Positions 11,101-23,538 of a stretch of DNA of 64,000 nucleotides are shown piece by piece. The position numbers were made by a program, and so were the translations under genes. Under the pieces are notes generated by a model, which was given only the letters and a program-made list of their open reading frames with translations, was not told the origin of the DNA and searched no databases. Origin of the DNA: Ignelater luminosus (taxonomy: Eukaryota; Arthropoda; Insecta; Coleoptera; Elateridae); assembly GCA_011009095.1 (NCBI GenBank), contig VTPC01000996.1:306621-370620 (forward strand), given 5' to 3'. Positions within the stretch are counted from its first letter, which is position 1. Each line of letters begins with the position of its first letter.

Positions 11101-14100
11101 TAGGTTGGAGGTTAGGTTGGTCTTTAGTTTTTAATGTAGAATCCAAATCTAAAGTCAGAATTTCAAAATTTAAAAAGAATGCGGACAGACAGACTGCAAA
11201 TTCAGTAACAACTCCTTTCGGAGTTCGTAGAAAATGTGCAGATGCATACTTATTCCATCACAGTTATGATTTGAAGTTATACAGCGTTCACGATGTTTCT
11301 GGGGAGTATATGGCTGTGGAAGAATGACTGAGTATTGTAAACCAGGCTGTTTATCTATTAACTTGGCTTGTAGAATCTTATTGATGCTTTAAGGTTATGA
11401 TTTTATGACTGTTTAACCTCATGCTGTTGTCTTGTTTTTTGTAACTCTCTAAATATAAAGAAAACTTGATTTCTTTTTAACAAAACAAAACTAATCGATA
11501 CTAAACATTTATGCAAAATTTTTGATTGTGCAACAGCACCATATGCAGTTTAAATTTAAATTTAAAAAAAAAAGAAAACACTTACAACCTAGTAAAATGA
11601 AAGCATGGCCTGTTACGACCCAGAAACATCGTGAACACCTGTTTTCAGTTTGAGGTTAATTAGTAACATTAACCAATAAATTACAGTTTGACAGCTTGTC
11701 AAAAGCAAAAAAAAAACTGACAATCTAACTATCCAAATAGATTAATCAGACACATCATTTTGTTTCCATAGGTTATCTGATAAGAAAACTTTTTATGCAC
11801 ATGGTATACATTATTGCATTTATTGTTACTCCTCTAATAATTTTAAGTAAACCGAGAAACTTTTAGAAATCTCATAGTCATAATTATGACAGTTACTAGT
11901 TTGTATGTCACATCATATGAACAATGTTTAACATCTACATCTGACTGTATTTGCATAAACCCACCTTATCAATCAAGAATTAGTGACATGATATGCAACT
12001 ACAGATTGATTGTTATTATTGATATTGTGTAATACAATAAATTCATGGTACATTTGTCTACATTTAAGGAAATCATTCCTTAGTACAAAAATTACCTGTT
12101 GACATTGATATGGTCTTTCATTACGATGCCTTCGTGTATGACATTTCCATGTATCTTTATGCAAAAATGTTTTAGAACAGTATTCACATCTCCAAGGCCT
12201 TTCTCCAGTATGCCTCTTAACATGCAATTTAAATTGGGAAGATGTAGTGAATTTACGTCCACAATGATCACAACAGTATGGTTTTTCTCCTAAACATATT
12301 ATAAAGTAGAGTAATAATTTCACATAAGATGTTATAATAATATGAATTAACTTAACTGTCTTACCTGTATGAATTCGTTTATGTTCAGCTAAGTTACCCT
12401 TTTGAGAAAATGTTTTCATACAGACATCACACTCATACGGTTTTTGTCCACTATGCCATCGAATATGTAATGTAAGTGAAGTTTTATGAGCAAATGCTTG
12501 TCCACACTGCATACAAAAATATTTCTTTTCTCCTGTATGTATTGGCATGTGATTTAATAAATTTGCTCTTGTTTTAAAGCTTGCATTACACATTTTACAT
12601 ATATGTGGTCTTTCATCTGAATGCACTAACTGATGTCGCTGTAACAACTGCTTATGTTTAAAACTCTTATTACATTTATTACACACAAATCTTCTTCCAT
12701 TATTGTGTTCAGCTTCACGATGATAAACTAAACTGCTAGGATGATTAAATATTTTCTTGCAAATTTCACAAGCATATAATTTTTCATTTTTGTCACTATG
12801 TTGTAACATGTGACATTTTAGACTATTTACATATGGAAATGATTTATCACATTTATCGCATTGGTATGGACGTTGATTTTCATGAACAGCTTTACAATGA
12901 ACTTCATAATTCTGTTTGCATGAAAAAGTCTTACTACATATTTCACATGAGAACTTGTTTTCATTATCAGTCTGACGCATAAGCTTTGAACGTTCATGAT
13001 CAGCTTGTTCTTCAGATGTAACATCATCACATTCATTTTCTGCTGAAGTAGTTAATTGAGGTAATTGTACTTGACCCTTTTAAATAACATTAATAATTAC
13101 TTGAGGTTAAAACAGAAACAACAAAAAACTCAACTTACATAATTATCCAGACTCTCAATAATGGAAATACCACCATGGCCTGTTTCTTTTTGATGTTCTT
13201 CAATAGTGACTTTTTTTTTGATCCTCAAACTCACACTCATCTTCATTACATTTATATTTTATACCTTTATGAAAAGATTTGTGAACTTCATATCTACCAT
13301 AATGTAAAAATTCTCGCCCACAGATTTCACATTCGTATTTTTTCTTTTTCACCGAGGGGACACCTAAAAAAACCACACAAAAGCAATGAACCACTTTAAT
13401 AATAATATAGTTAGTATAGAAAACTTACTTGAACCTTCTTTAGTTTTAATGCGTAGTCTATTAGTATTCTTATTGACAATAACGAGTTCCCCTAGATCTT
13501 CACCTTCCTTACTTTGGAGGTGACCTATAATTTCATCGCTACCTTTAGGACAAGTTATTGTCTCTAATGGCGTCTCATTTTCAGAAAGAGAATCTTCATC
13601 AATAACACCTTCTTCTTTAAATATTCTATCCAATTCTTTACCCTATAATAAATGATACTATATTGGACAATGAGAGTGGATATGATGCCGATATTGCATG
13701 AGGATGATGTTTGAGGCACTTCAATTTTGGTGTTATGCCCCAAACATTGTCATCAGGTGGTATGGGCATTCCACTTAAGATGTATACAGTATATTCTTTT
13801 TTACAACTAAACAAAATAATTTAAAAATATATCTAATTAAAAATATTTGAATATCTTGAGGTTAGATTTTTGAAATTGTCATATTTTTGTTTGATAACCA
13901 ATGAAGTTATGCTAATTTTTTTGTCAAAGCTTCCTGATTGGTGGATTTCATATTGTTTACCGGCATTGCCTACTTTACAATATAGTGACATTTGAAAACA
14001 CAGGTGATTTACATACATGTAGGAGTAGAAAAGTTTAATTTTCTAGTGGGTAACATAAGTGACTATGTTTTTTTCTATGTTGCTAGTACAAGAAGTTGAG

Positions 14101-17100
14101 ATTAATTGTGATGATATCACTGATAAAAAGTATTAATATCAGGGTGAAGGGGTGAAATGGAAACTGTAAGGTTAGAGGGCAAAGGGAGGAATGGTGTGTG
14201 CAATTTAAAAGTTGATAGCCATAGAAACTTGTTAATGATTTTCTTACAAGTGCGGTTATGTTGTATTGTGCGGTTATATTGTACTGTGTGATTATGTTTA
14301 TGTTGTTGATTTTCATCATCAGTTAGGTGAATTATTATTGAAATTATTTGTAGAAATAGTAGAATCATTTAATGTAAATTAGCAGGTGAGTTGGTGAGAG
14401 CAGGTGCTACTTGTAATTATTCTTTATGGTTTTCTTTTTGTTTTAGATGTTGGAGTAGTAATAATAATTATGAATATAATCCTGATTTAACGATTGAAGC
14501 TAAAAAACCTGATCTTGAATTGAATCCTAATAACTTTGAGAAGTGATAGAACATCAAAAAATAGGTGCACTTTGTTACGTAAACTTATATAAAAAAATGT
14601 TTTTTTTCAAGGTACAGGTTGTCAAAGTTACATAAAATGCTGCACCTTGCTCAAACTAGATGGTTATTATTAAACAACGTGATTAACAGAGTTCTCGAAC
14701 AATATGAAGTCTTGAAGTTTTGCTTAATGAACCAGTAACCAAGCTAAGTTATATCTACAATTTTTAACGTTTGTATTGCCCGTCTTTACAGATATTAATT
14801 TAGAATTTCAATCCGAAGCACCTAAGACACTTGATTCAAAAATCTTGTCTGTTTATAAACTATTTCTGAGTTTTATATTAAGCCAGATTACTTAAAAAAA
14901 CACTGCTTTAACCAAATTACAATATCGAAATCCCACAAATTATATGTGATAAGCAACAAATTGTATTTAGGTCCAAAAATGTCAGTAGCAATTGCAGAAA
15001 ATATATTAGAAGAAGTAATCCTCGACCAACTCTGCCTGAATTGTTTAAACTTTTACGTTGACCCTTGCACACCAAATATATAAACAATTTCCTTTCAATT
15101 CTCAGGAAGTAAAAATTCTTAAGAGAACTTGATTTTCTAAATCTCGAAAATTTAATAAACACTGAGAGTATTGGACAATTAGCTGCTTATTTTCCTGCTC
15201 TTATTACAGATATTAATTAATTGGACAGGGAATTCTGAAAAATAAAATACTCTGATGTTGATTTTGAAATGGACGATATTACGTTGTAGAAACACATTTG
15301 TTCTTTAAAAAAGGGAGATGGAAATGTAGCTTATCCTAAAATTTCAAAACTTGTTAATGTTTTATTTGCTTTGCCGCACAGCATTGCCTGTACTGTGAGA
15401 GTATTTAGTATAATTAATCTATACAAAACAACAGAACAGGTTAAGTACCAGTACCTTAACTGGCATTTTACATTCGAAATTAAAACAGACTTGTTAAATA
15501 GTCATAACCGTAAAATGTACAATTAGTTTTGTGTAGTGTTTTTTCTAACTTGTAAGTATATTTTTTATTAAATAATTTTATTTTTTATGTTATATTAATT
15601 ACTATTTATAGTGTATAATCTCATTAATAAAAAAAAAAGTTATTCTACACAGTTTAAAGATCCTTCTACCCTTTCATTTGAAATCTAGTGAAATTCTAGT
15701 TGATCTAGTAACTTTTTGAGATGAAATCTAGTAACTTCTAAGATTTCGTTCTGGCAACGCTGTATTTGACAGTTGTCATTTTGAGGTTAATATTTGTCAG
15801 CAACAAAGCCAGTGACATTGAAATAAAATATATTAATGGAAATTTTTCAAGAAAATGTTTATCCTCTGATATAAACTTTTTACTTTTACAAATAATCTAA
15901 ATTAACACAAAAAAATGTTAGACATGACAGTGTTGTAAAAATACAAAAAGAGTGATTATAGTATTTCATATTAAAATAAGCAACCAAAAGTGAAAAGGCC
16001 CTATTGGTTACTTTTAAGCATTTGAACAGAATTATACTTAAATAAAAAGTTTTGTAACTATCAAGCTTATGGCCAAACATGTATTTTGGGAAATTAATTA
16101 GTTGACACACGATTTCTTTGTTAATTCAAATTGTCATTCTAACGATACAATTTTGCTGCTGCAACACTGTTTTCCATTTTAAGTGCATACACTTACCCAT
16201 TCTATACACTAAGATAAAACTGCTAACCTCTGACCTGAAATTAATCAGATACTAGGTAGAAAATTAAAACTTTTACATAAAAGCATAACTAACATTGGTC
16301 TAAAACTACGAATTTCAACCAAATCCTGTTTTCATTTAACTAGCCAACCTCCCTAATAGTACAACGATGTAAGAATTTATGTACATACAAACCTGTACCG
16401 CTTCTTGAAACCTTGAAGGCACTTTAATTTTCCTTTTCCTTCGTCCATCTGCATCGATTTCGCTTTCATCCTCCCCTTCTTGTTCTTTAGCTCGTAATTC
16501 CTCTTCTTGCAGTACTTTCAGTTCTTCTTCCGTAGGTGGTGGTGGTTTTGGTGGTCGGCCACGCTTTCGTTTAGGTTTCTCCAATCCTTCTGCTTTTAAT
16601 GACAATTCATGCTCTGGTGGAAATAAAGGGCCTTCAGAGAAAACTAAAACACGGATGAATATTACAATTACCCAAATACATCGAAATACTTAAATCAATT
16701 TTACTTTGTATAATAAATTTCTCTCCTGTTTCATCTGTTTGTATGGCATATGTTTCAACGCTTGAACTTGGATTGACATTTTTCAATGCATTCTCTAATT
16801 GCTGTCGTTGCTTCTCCTGTCTCCGTAAAGTTTCTTGTTGAAGGCGAAAAAGATCTCTTAGTTTATTTTGTCCATCTATGATAAGATCTAAAAATTGCTT
16901 TGTTGCTTCCAGTTGTATATAACAGCCTGGACATATTACAATTGGAAATTTTCCGTCTCTTTCCACCTGAAAAGAAAAACACACAAATAAACATAATATG
17001 GAATATTATTTATAATATAAATAAATTTTAAATTTCCCACAATTTAGACATTGGTTCAACAAACAAATAGGAAATCCACTTCTGCTCAATGCGAATACCA

Positions 17101-17258
17101 AAATTTTAAATAGTCACCTTCAGCGGAAGATATTTATTCACAAGTTGGCTTAAATCTTGTTCATTTTCGTTAAGAGGAAATAAACTTGTGCTGTTTTTGT
17201 TTTCCTCGCCACATAAACGACATAAATTCGAATCACACAACAACCTTGGAGCATCCAT
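8142..17258 (-). CDS. ZAD / AT-hook / C2H2 zinc-finger transcription factor (11 exons)
   Basis: Exons in order of translation are 17118-17258, 16705-16966, 16393-16643, 13429-13642, 13139-13363, 12365-13076, 12096-12289, 8900-9107, 8659-8840, 8352-8594 and 8142-8297; phases agree throughout, giving about 928 residues. The N-terminus is a ZAD dimerisation domain: first cysteine pair in LCRLCGEE, second in ICPGCY, split by intron 1. Then come a glutamine-rich coiled segment, an AT-hook [13 protein letters not shown], and two C2H2-type fingers in exon 5. A run of eleven C2H2 fingers follows, mostly with TGEKP-like linkers; the tenth is split by the 3-kb intron between 9107 and 12096. The C-terminal tail is acidic and lacks fingers, and holds an internal duplicate ([13 protein letters not shown] and [12 protein letters not shown]). 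It is expected to be a nuclear sequence-specific DNA-binding protein; targets unknown. Exon 5 carries one extra base in a T run at 13211-13219; removing it recreates a C-x4-C...H-x5-H finger and an open frame. The gene is convergent with ATG3. Confidence 0.88.
10240..10660 (+). pseudogene. Endonuclease-domain fragment of a non-LTR retrotransposon
   Basis: Two conserved signatures of the apurinic-type endonuclease of RTE/Jockey-like elements are seen in order. [17 protein letters not shown] (about 10421-10470) resembles the 'GDFNAKIG' block. [17 protein letters not shown] (about 10575-10625) resembles the 'GAD.SDH.LV' block. The two are in different frames with stops between them. No reverse transcriptase follows. 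It is a decayed intronic insertion. Confidence 0.6.
10722..10922. repeat. Perfect 48-bp inverted repeat abutting the N gap
   Basis: 10722-10769 is exactly the reverse complement of 10875-10922, with a loop of about 105 bp; the next base but one begins the run of N. Perfect identity next to a gap may mean a collapsed palindrome or a scaffolding artefact, and not necessarily a natural hairpin. Confidence 0.75.
11286..11636. mobile_element. MITE family B, copy 1
   Basis: The element has inverted ends GTTCACGATGTTTCTGGG (11286-11303) and its reverse complement ending at 11636. It is about 351 bp and has no coding capacity. A diverged second copy in the same orientation lies at 30977-31344, and the two align along their whole length. 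The target duplication is unresolved. Confidence 0.75.
14440..15530 (+). pseudogene. Decayed hAT transposase inside zinc-finger gene intron 3
   Basis: On the plus strand, opposite to the host gene, fragments read [20 protein letters not shown] and, near 15320-15420, [20 protein letters not shown] followed by [11 protein letters not shown]. The last resembles the hAT C-terminal dimerisation domain (LPHSNA..ER.FS..N..KT). Numerous stops and frame changes show it is dead. It ends at the stop near 15523. Surrounding intron sequence (13643-14430 and 15640-16392) shows no other recognised features. Confidence 0.55.
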
Positions 17259-17784
17259 TTTGTCACTTTTGTCCCTTCCACTGATAAAAGTATTCTTATG
17301 GATGTTGATCGGGCAACGAATATACGACCAATCAGTATCAAGTGCCGTTACTTACAGACCAATCACAATAAAACCCGGCAAAGCTGTTTCCTTGAGTGCG
17401 AGTATGAAATTTAACATTTTGTAAAATGAAAGTAATTTTAAGAATAGGCTAGTTAATAGCTTGATACTAACATATTATAATTTTAAATAAAAAAATAAAC
17501 AAGTAGGTAACTATAAACTAACGTGAATAAAATAATAATGAATATGATATGTCTCGTGAATATTAGAATTAAAATGTAACGAAAATCGCAGTTTGCAATA
17601 AACATTGTAGCAATTTCGAGATGTTATTGACCATATTGACACATTTATTAACGCTTAAAACGTAAATTCTAGTTGATTATATTATAAATAAAATAAACTT
17701 AAGATAAAAGCGGAAATAAAACATTTTGTTCATTTTATTATACACAGCGCAAATAAATTGCTCAAAATACCGTATCTTTAATAA

Positions 17785-18000
17785 ATGTTGAAAATTTCGA
17801 TATATAATAAAAATTTAATAGATTTGTGTTCGGACAGCGGAATTTCATTGAAAGATGAGAGCGTTTCGTGTAGTATCGTTCGCTTTATCGCAAAGCATTT
17901 TGCGTACAACGAAAACGTTATCGAAGTTAGTTTCACTGCGACCGGCAAACTGTTTTATTCGAAAGTAAATCGTGTAATAAATGTGCTCGTAACAAATTAA
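17785..18000 (+). CDS. Unrecognised 71-residue ORF with poly(A) signal
   Basis: An ATG-started ORF of 71 codons lies 527 bp from the start of the divergently transcribed zinc-finger gene. It is less AT-rich than the DNA on either side and uses many TCG, CGT and GCG codons, unlike the random AT-rich ORFs around it. An AATAAA poly(A) signal follows at about 18040. The protein has a basic/hydrophobic mix with no signal peptide or membrane segment. The pattern (short strand, helix FIAKHFAYNE, strand VIEVSFTATG) would suit a small alpha/beta protein of ubiquitin-like size, but I cannot name a family. It could be a genuine small gene sharing a bidirectional promoter, or a first exon. Confidence 0.4.
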   Translation: MLKISIYNKNLIDLCSDSGISLKDESVSCSIVRFIAKHFAYNENVIEVSFTATGKLFYSKVNRVINVLVTN

Positions 18001-19125
18001 TTAATATATCTTTGTAAAGTTCTTCGAGCAAGTGGTGATAAATAAAACTTAATTGGGCACTTTTTTGTGGATTAAACATGCACCTTATTTGAGGTAGGAA
18101 TCTTATTTATTTTATATAAGTGTTTATGTAATTTGTTGTTATTTATCGTTAGTGTTACATTAATCTTTATTTGAACTTTAAATAACTGGAATTTCTTGAT
18201 GTAATTTGTTTATTTAAATTTTACGCGATCGTATTTATTTTACTAATACTCATTTAAATAGTATAAAAGTATTGATGTTTTGTATTATAAAATATACATG
18301 TTTGATTATTATTTTATTACTTGTACAACGGTCTTTATTATGTACTTATCAAAAATGATTGTTTTGTCAAAGAATTTATTTGGTTATTTTAAATGAGCTA
18401 CAGTTGTAAAATTATATGGTGGCTAGAAAGAAAAATAATGATTTAACAGTTCGAGTAGAGATAGGACAATAGAACATTACAAATGAATTAAAATAGACAA
18501 TTATACTTTTTATAGAAACTGTTTACAAGATGTTCATATTCACGCATTGTGTTGATAATTAGCGGCAACGTGTTTTATTGAACATTGGACATGCCGTTGT
18601 AAAAACATTTATCATACAATTTTAATGCATTCATTCCAAGAAAAAACCGAATAAATCTCAAATAAGAAAAATAGTTTTCAAAGTAGTATAAAAAGTATAT
18701 AAATATAAAAAAGTGCAGGTAGTTTTCTGAATTATTATATAGGTGGTATATTATTTACGGATTATAACTGAACGCTATGTGAACTCATTTGACTTTTTAA
18801 AATTATATTTAATGATGTTATAGTTCTGCACTTTTAAAGTTTAATGAACGCTGTTTGGCTACCGAACGAATGACTTTTTTATAAAGTCAATTTGATGCTA
18901 ATTGGTGTAAAAATTATATCTTGAATTGGAGGATCAGGTATTGGTTTAGTTTAATTTTTGTAGCAGGCTTTCAACATTTTTATAAATCATATAAATTCTG
19001 TTGAAGTATATGGTGTGATCTTCAATTTTTTTAAGTCAAGGTCAACAATTGCATGAAAAGTTAGATTAATACCGAAATTGGTATCTTAATGAAAACTTAT
19101 TTTTTATTACAATTTAATAACTATG
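18001..19125. other. AT-rich intergenic region
   Basis: No gene or structured repeat is recognised in this 1.1 kb; it is very AT-rich and lacks longer ORFs. Confidence 0.4.
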
Positions 19126-19127
19126 TA

Positions 19128-22100
19128 GGGTGAATGCACCAATATCCGACCAGTTAAGCAAAATTGTGATGTTTTTTTTGCTTTTTCTCGGTCCTTGTTT
19201 GCGTTTGGGCGATGATTTTTTTTATATATATGTAAAAAACTATCCCAAATAGCATAGTAAATTTACTATTCCTAATAAGTGCTTAAAAAATATTTTAAAT
19301 TATATCTTAAGAAAACATACTAAATTTACCATTAGCCGACCACCAGTCACCATAATCCGACCAGTGCTTGTTCCAATACCCGACCACCATTGGAGCAGAT
19401 AATTAAACAAGATTAACCAGTTTCCAATAACACATAAACTGCTATTAGCAAATCAATTATAAAACACAGTAATGATAAAACATTTTTAATTCAAATTGAT
19501 ATAAAAAATAAATAATTTACATATTTTTACAAAAAAAAAAAGTATAAAACTGTATAATAAATAAAAAATATAAATTTATTTCGTTACAACTACTGAAATG
19601 TTTCTATTTCAAAATCAAAGGAAACAGCAGACTGCTGCCGCTTTGTCCCACCACAAAAAATTGGGTTTAGTTTTTGCTTAACTTGGGTTTTTGATATAGT
19701 TGATACGTCTGGTACCACAGGAAAGATGAATTTCCCTTTCATTTTCAGACTTCTTCTTAGGCAAGAAACCTGCACTTCGTCATCATTTACTATTAAAATC
19801 TGTGCTGCATACCTCGCAACAGATCCTCCTTCTGTAGGGAATTCCGCAAGAATGAAGTCGGTGGCTTTGACGTCAAAAATTTCAAATGATTCACCGGTGT
19901 TTTCTGGAGCCATTAAGTCCGCCAAATCAGTTTCGGACTCTGAAGAGTACATTTTGTCTAAAAGTTGTTTGCAGCCTAAAGAATTAGCAAGTTCTCGCTC
20001 GTCTTCTGATTCAGAGGAAATGAACATTTCTTTTTCCTTCTTTCCCACTTTTCTTTTCTGTGTAACTCCGGAATTTTTCATTTCCAGTTTTTTTTTCCTC
20101 TTCTCTTCCCTCTCTACCTTTTTTTGTGCTTTTGAAGCTGCCGTTTCACGTCTTTCTTTCCAATATTTGTCCCATTCCCCAGCTCCCACAGCGTCGGGAA
20201 GTTTAATTTTTTTTCCTGCTGTTTAATTTTTTTACAGGCGATTCGGAAGGCCAAACTAGAGAATTTGAAAATGCAGGGCTTATTTCAGACGAAGCACGTG
20301 AAAACATTTTAGGTGTAACTTCAGGTCCACACAGCGCGTTTTCTGTCACCTCATTGACATGTGACGTCTGGGTTCCTTGTGTTGAGGTGATTACAAGATG
20401 ATGGTCTTCCTGCTCAGTTGTTGCAGGTTGGCCTTCGTTGCCCGTAGATGGTGCAACGATATTTTTAATTTTCTTCCAAACGTAAAACAATTCTTTTGCG
20501 GAGTCGTCTCCTAGCCATTCCTCTCCTGACTCTCGGAACTGTAGAATCCTGCCTGAAGGGAACACAGATTCCAGGTACAACAAATGCTGTGGCTCGAATT
20601 GGCAAGGCTTATCAATAATTCGAGAGGCATCGCTCATGCATTTGGCATAATCTATGGCATTTGCTTCGAAGGGGAATAATCCGCACTTTCGGAAACCATT
20701 CTGAATGACGTGTTCTGTGGCAGCTGTGAAAGCACTCTCAATTAAGGAACTAAAATTAATTTTTGTGACTGTTCTCTGTCCAGACTTTAATTTCCAATCT
20801 TCAACAATCTTCCGCCATTGAGTTTTTTACTGGCTTAAAAACTGAGACGTCGGCAGGTTGCAAAATATGCGTAGCGTTTGGAAGAAGTGAATATAAAATT
20901 ATTTTATTTTCCTTACATAAATTTGCTACCTCATAGCTTAAATGGGATTTGTGCCCATCAATCAGAAATAAGATTGGGAATTTGGTATTCCTTTCCTTCA
21001 AATAGGGTAACAACGTATTGGCAATGTAACCAAAGAATACTTTGGCCGTCATCCAGCCCTTTTCTGACTTTCCTAACGACCAGCTTGGATTGATGTTTCT
21101 AGCAATTTCTGACGGAATTCGTTCATATGGATATACAACACACGGAGGTGTCATTTCGCCACTTGCCAGAAAAGTAGCAAGCACTGTTATACACTCCTTA
21201 TCTTTTCCTTTAACTTCGTAGAGATTTTTAAATCCAGTTGGTCCAATAACTGTAGATGTGGTAGGATTAGTTTGAAAAGCTGTCTCGTCCCCATTGAGTA
21301 TACGGGTTGGGTCCATAAGAAGATCAGGATCTCCAACTTCTTCAATGACATATTTATATAGGTCGCCATGCCATTTACGTATAGCCCTTTCTGTTACGAG
21401 AGCCCTGGGCACCCCTATAACTTCTGCTTTTCGTAAAGAAACATCCGGGTGTCTCATAAAAAAGAGCTGAACCCATTTCCTTCCGGGGCGATCGTTTGTA
21501 AAGGACGTCTTCCTATTATCCTCTTGTATAATTTGTTGAACCGCATCCTGAACTTGCCTCACTGAAACTGGAATACCTTTCTTGGCCATAGCCTTCAACC
21601 ATAGTACCAGTAATTCTTCTTCCTAAAACCAGGAATTGGGATTAGAATTTTACAACTCATAGGTATGGTACCTAAGCAATTAGCAAGTGTTGAAAAATTA
21701 GTATACTGGTATTAAGTACTTACTGCATTAGTTAGAATTGTAGAAGGGCCTTTTCTCACATTGACACTGGTTTTCCCGTACAACTTGTCCATAAAAGTCC
21801 CGTGAGGAATCCCATACTTTCTTTCAGTGGTACGAACTCCAGCGCCAGATCTAACTTCATCAATTGCGTTTTGCAAATCAATAGTAGAATACTTTCGGGT
21901 CATCTGATAAACAACGAATATTTCAGTGTCAATTACAAAACAAATAAGTCCCAGAAAATCTTCTGGTCGAGTATTGGAACATGAAAATTTGATTGAGTGT
22001 ACCATTGTCCGACCACTGGTCGGGCAATGGTACAATATACCATATTTATGTACCAACATCCGACCAATCCATAATTGTTAAAAAGATAAATGATTCATTA

Positions 22101-22457
22101 TATTTTAGTAAATATCTTTTAAAAACAATGTACATACCTTTAAAAGAATGCTTAAAAACGGCGGATTTAAGAAATAAAAATATTTACAAAAATTTCACAG
22201 TTTCAACTAACCAAATCACACCAGAACAACAAGCAGCTAGATAACCTTACAACAAAACAAACTTTTTAGTTCAACAGTGATTTCACAAATTATGACAGTT
22301 CACTGCCTTCTAAATTATTTAGTGAATGTTGTTAAGGTTGGTAACGATGAAATTCAGGATACCGCGCTTTTATAAAACTATTTGAATTCTTGTTATGACA
22401 CGTAACTTTGTCACTGGTCGGGCACTGGTGATTGGTCGGGTACTGGTGCATTCACCC
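19128..22457 (-). mobile_element. Autonomous-type pogo-like DNA transposon, TA target duplication
   Basis: The 3,330-bp element has inverted ends GGGTGAATGCACCA (19128-19141, and its reverse complement ending at 22457) and is bounded by TA at 19126-19127 and 22458-22459. The motif CCGACCA or its complement TGGTCGG recurs at 19146, 19336, 19357, 19380, 22009, 22017, 22060, 22415 and 22433. These cluster within about 450 bp of each end and are therefore candidate transposase binding sites. The minus strand encodes a DDE_1 transposase with one short intron. The structure is almost complete. Confidence 0.9.
19590..21903 (-). pseudogene. Pogo-like DDE transposase with two single-base frameshifts
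   Basis: Exon 1 is 21724-21903 and exon 2 is 19590-21622. The N-terminus is a Psq-type helix-turn-helix (RKYSTIDLQNAIDEVRSG, KYGIPHGTF), which binds the element ends. A CENP-B-like second DNA-binding region follows (RPGRKWVQLFFMRHPDVSLR). The DDE_1 core has aspartates in ILNGDETAF, in FLIDGHKSH and in LQPADVSVF; the last two are 35 residues apart, as in pogo elements. A lysine/glutamate-rich C-terminal tail follows. The frame breaks at 20823-20828 (T6, one base too many) and 20207-20214 (T8, one base too many). Both are homopolymer changes and there are no other stops, so the enzyme may in truth be intact. Confidence 0.85.
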
Positions 22458-22912
22458 TACCTATACGTGTATGCATTTCAGCTGATGAGTCTCAACAGTG
22501 ATGTCCTTTTATTGTTATAATACAAGGTATTTCAAAAAAGAAGTACATCGTAATTAGTGAACGAACTGGCCTAGTGCTAGGAAGACCATATTTAACTTGC
22601 GTCAAAAGAGAACACTACTGTACTGATGAAAATAACAATAGTAATCGAGGAAGCTTTCTTAATTATCTTGGATAAATTAAATTGTTCAGCAATTGGATGT
22701 GTAAAAATCCAAAGAGGGTCGATAATAATAACATTATTGTCTTATAAAATAAACCACATGTGAACTACATCGACATGTCCTGTTTTGTTTTATCACATTT
22801 CATTACACGTATAATGAATACCTATCTTTGTTCACTTCGATTAATCGAACTAATTACTGAGCCAGTTGCGTTATACATTCGATTAAGCAACGTTCGTTCA
22901 CTCTGGTGTAGG

Positions 22913-23060
22913 GATGGCTAAAATTGAAGAAAAACATCGATATCAACTAACATCGATCTTAGATAAACAAATCATCGATGTGCGATATACCGATAGAAAA
23001 CATCGGTGTTTTTTAGCATCAATGTCGATTTTAGACCCAAAATTAACTTTAGTAGTACTT
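22913..23060. mobile_element. hAT-like terminus with ATCGAT subterminal repeats
   Basis: The sequence TAGGGATGGCTAAA is followed by repeated ACATCGAT-type motifs up to about 23035. This resembles hAT ends that start (T/C)AGGGATGG and carry subterminal repeats. No partner end or transposase was found, so this is probably a truncated copy. Confidence 0.35.
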
Positions 23061-23538
23061 GATTGCACGGGATAGTATTTGCTAACGTGTTACAAATTAA
23101 TTAATTATTTATTTACGTAATTTTTACTTTAATTATTTAATTTATGCTTAAATCACCAAGTAAATGCAAAAAAATGTACAATGATACACCTTGTGCATTA
23201 GGAAATTCGCGCGTGATAAAGTTTGCTATTGTATACACTTATACAGTATGCTCATTTTACGGATCCTCTCCTGAATGTTTGGGAATAGGCGTCTTACAAT
23301 TCAGAGATATCTTTGTGTAACTACAGATCTTAAAAACAATATAGATCATGTTTGTATAGTTCGTTTTCTATAACACATGTCAATGTCAAAATTTCTTAAT
23401 TTATGACTGATTAGAAATATAAATTTGCTTTTTTAGAAAACACAATAAGAATAATAATTGTAAATTATTATAAAATCTTAAGAATTTAATAATAAACAAG
23501 AAAACCAATTTAATAAAAAGAAATTAAATAAAATGAAC

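Larger units (their letters stand above)
9108..12095 (-). other. Transposon-filled intron 7 of the zinc-finger gene, with assembly gap
   Basis: This 3-kb intron splits a zinc finger exactly between its two cysteines and the rest (CQQ | CFRGF). It contains a non-LTR endonuclease remnant, an inverted repeat ending at the 10-N gap (10924-10933), TTAGG-like motifs near 11085-11125 and a MITE. The part 9180-9560 includes T-rich homopolymers and a GC-richer patch near 9220-9280 that I could not assign. Confidence 0.7.

Noticed and set aside
8142..13076. Treating the finger-rich exons and the ZAD exons as two separate genes
   Set aside because: All splice phases from 17258 to 8142 agree and no alternative start with a clear context lies between; one gene is simpler, though transcripts could show otherwise.
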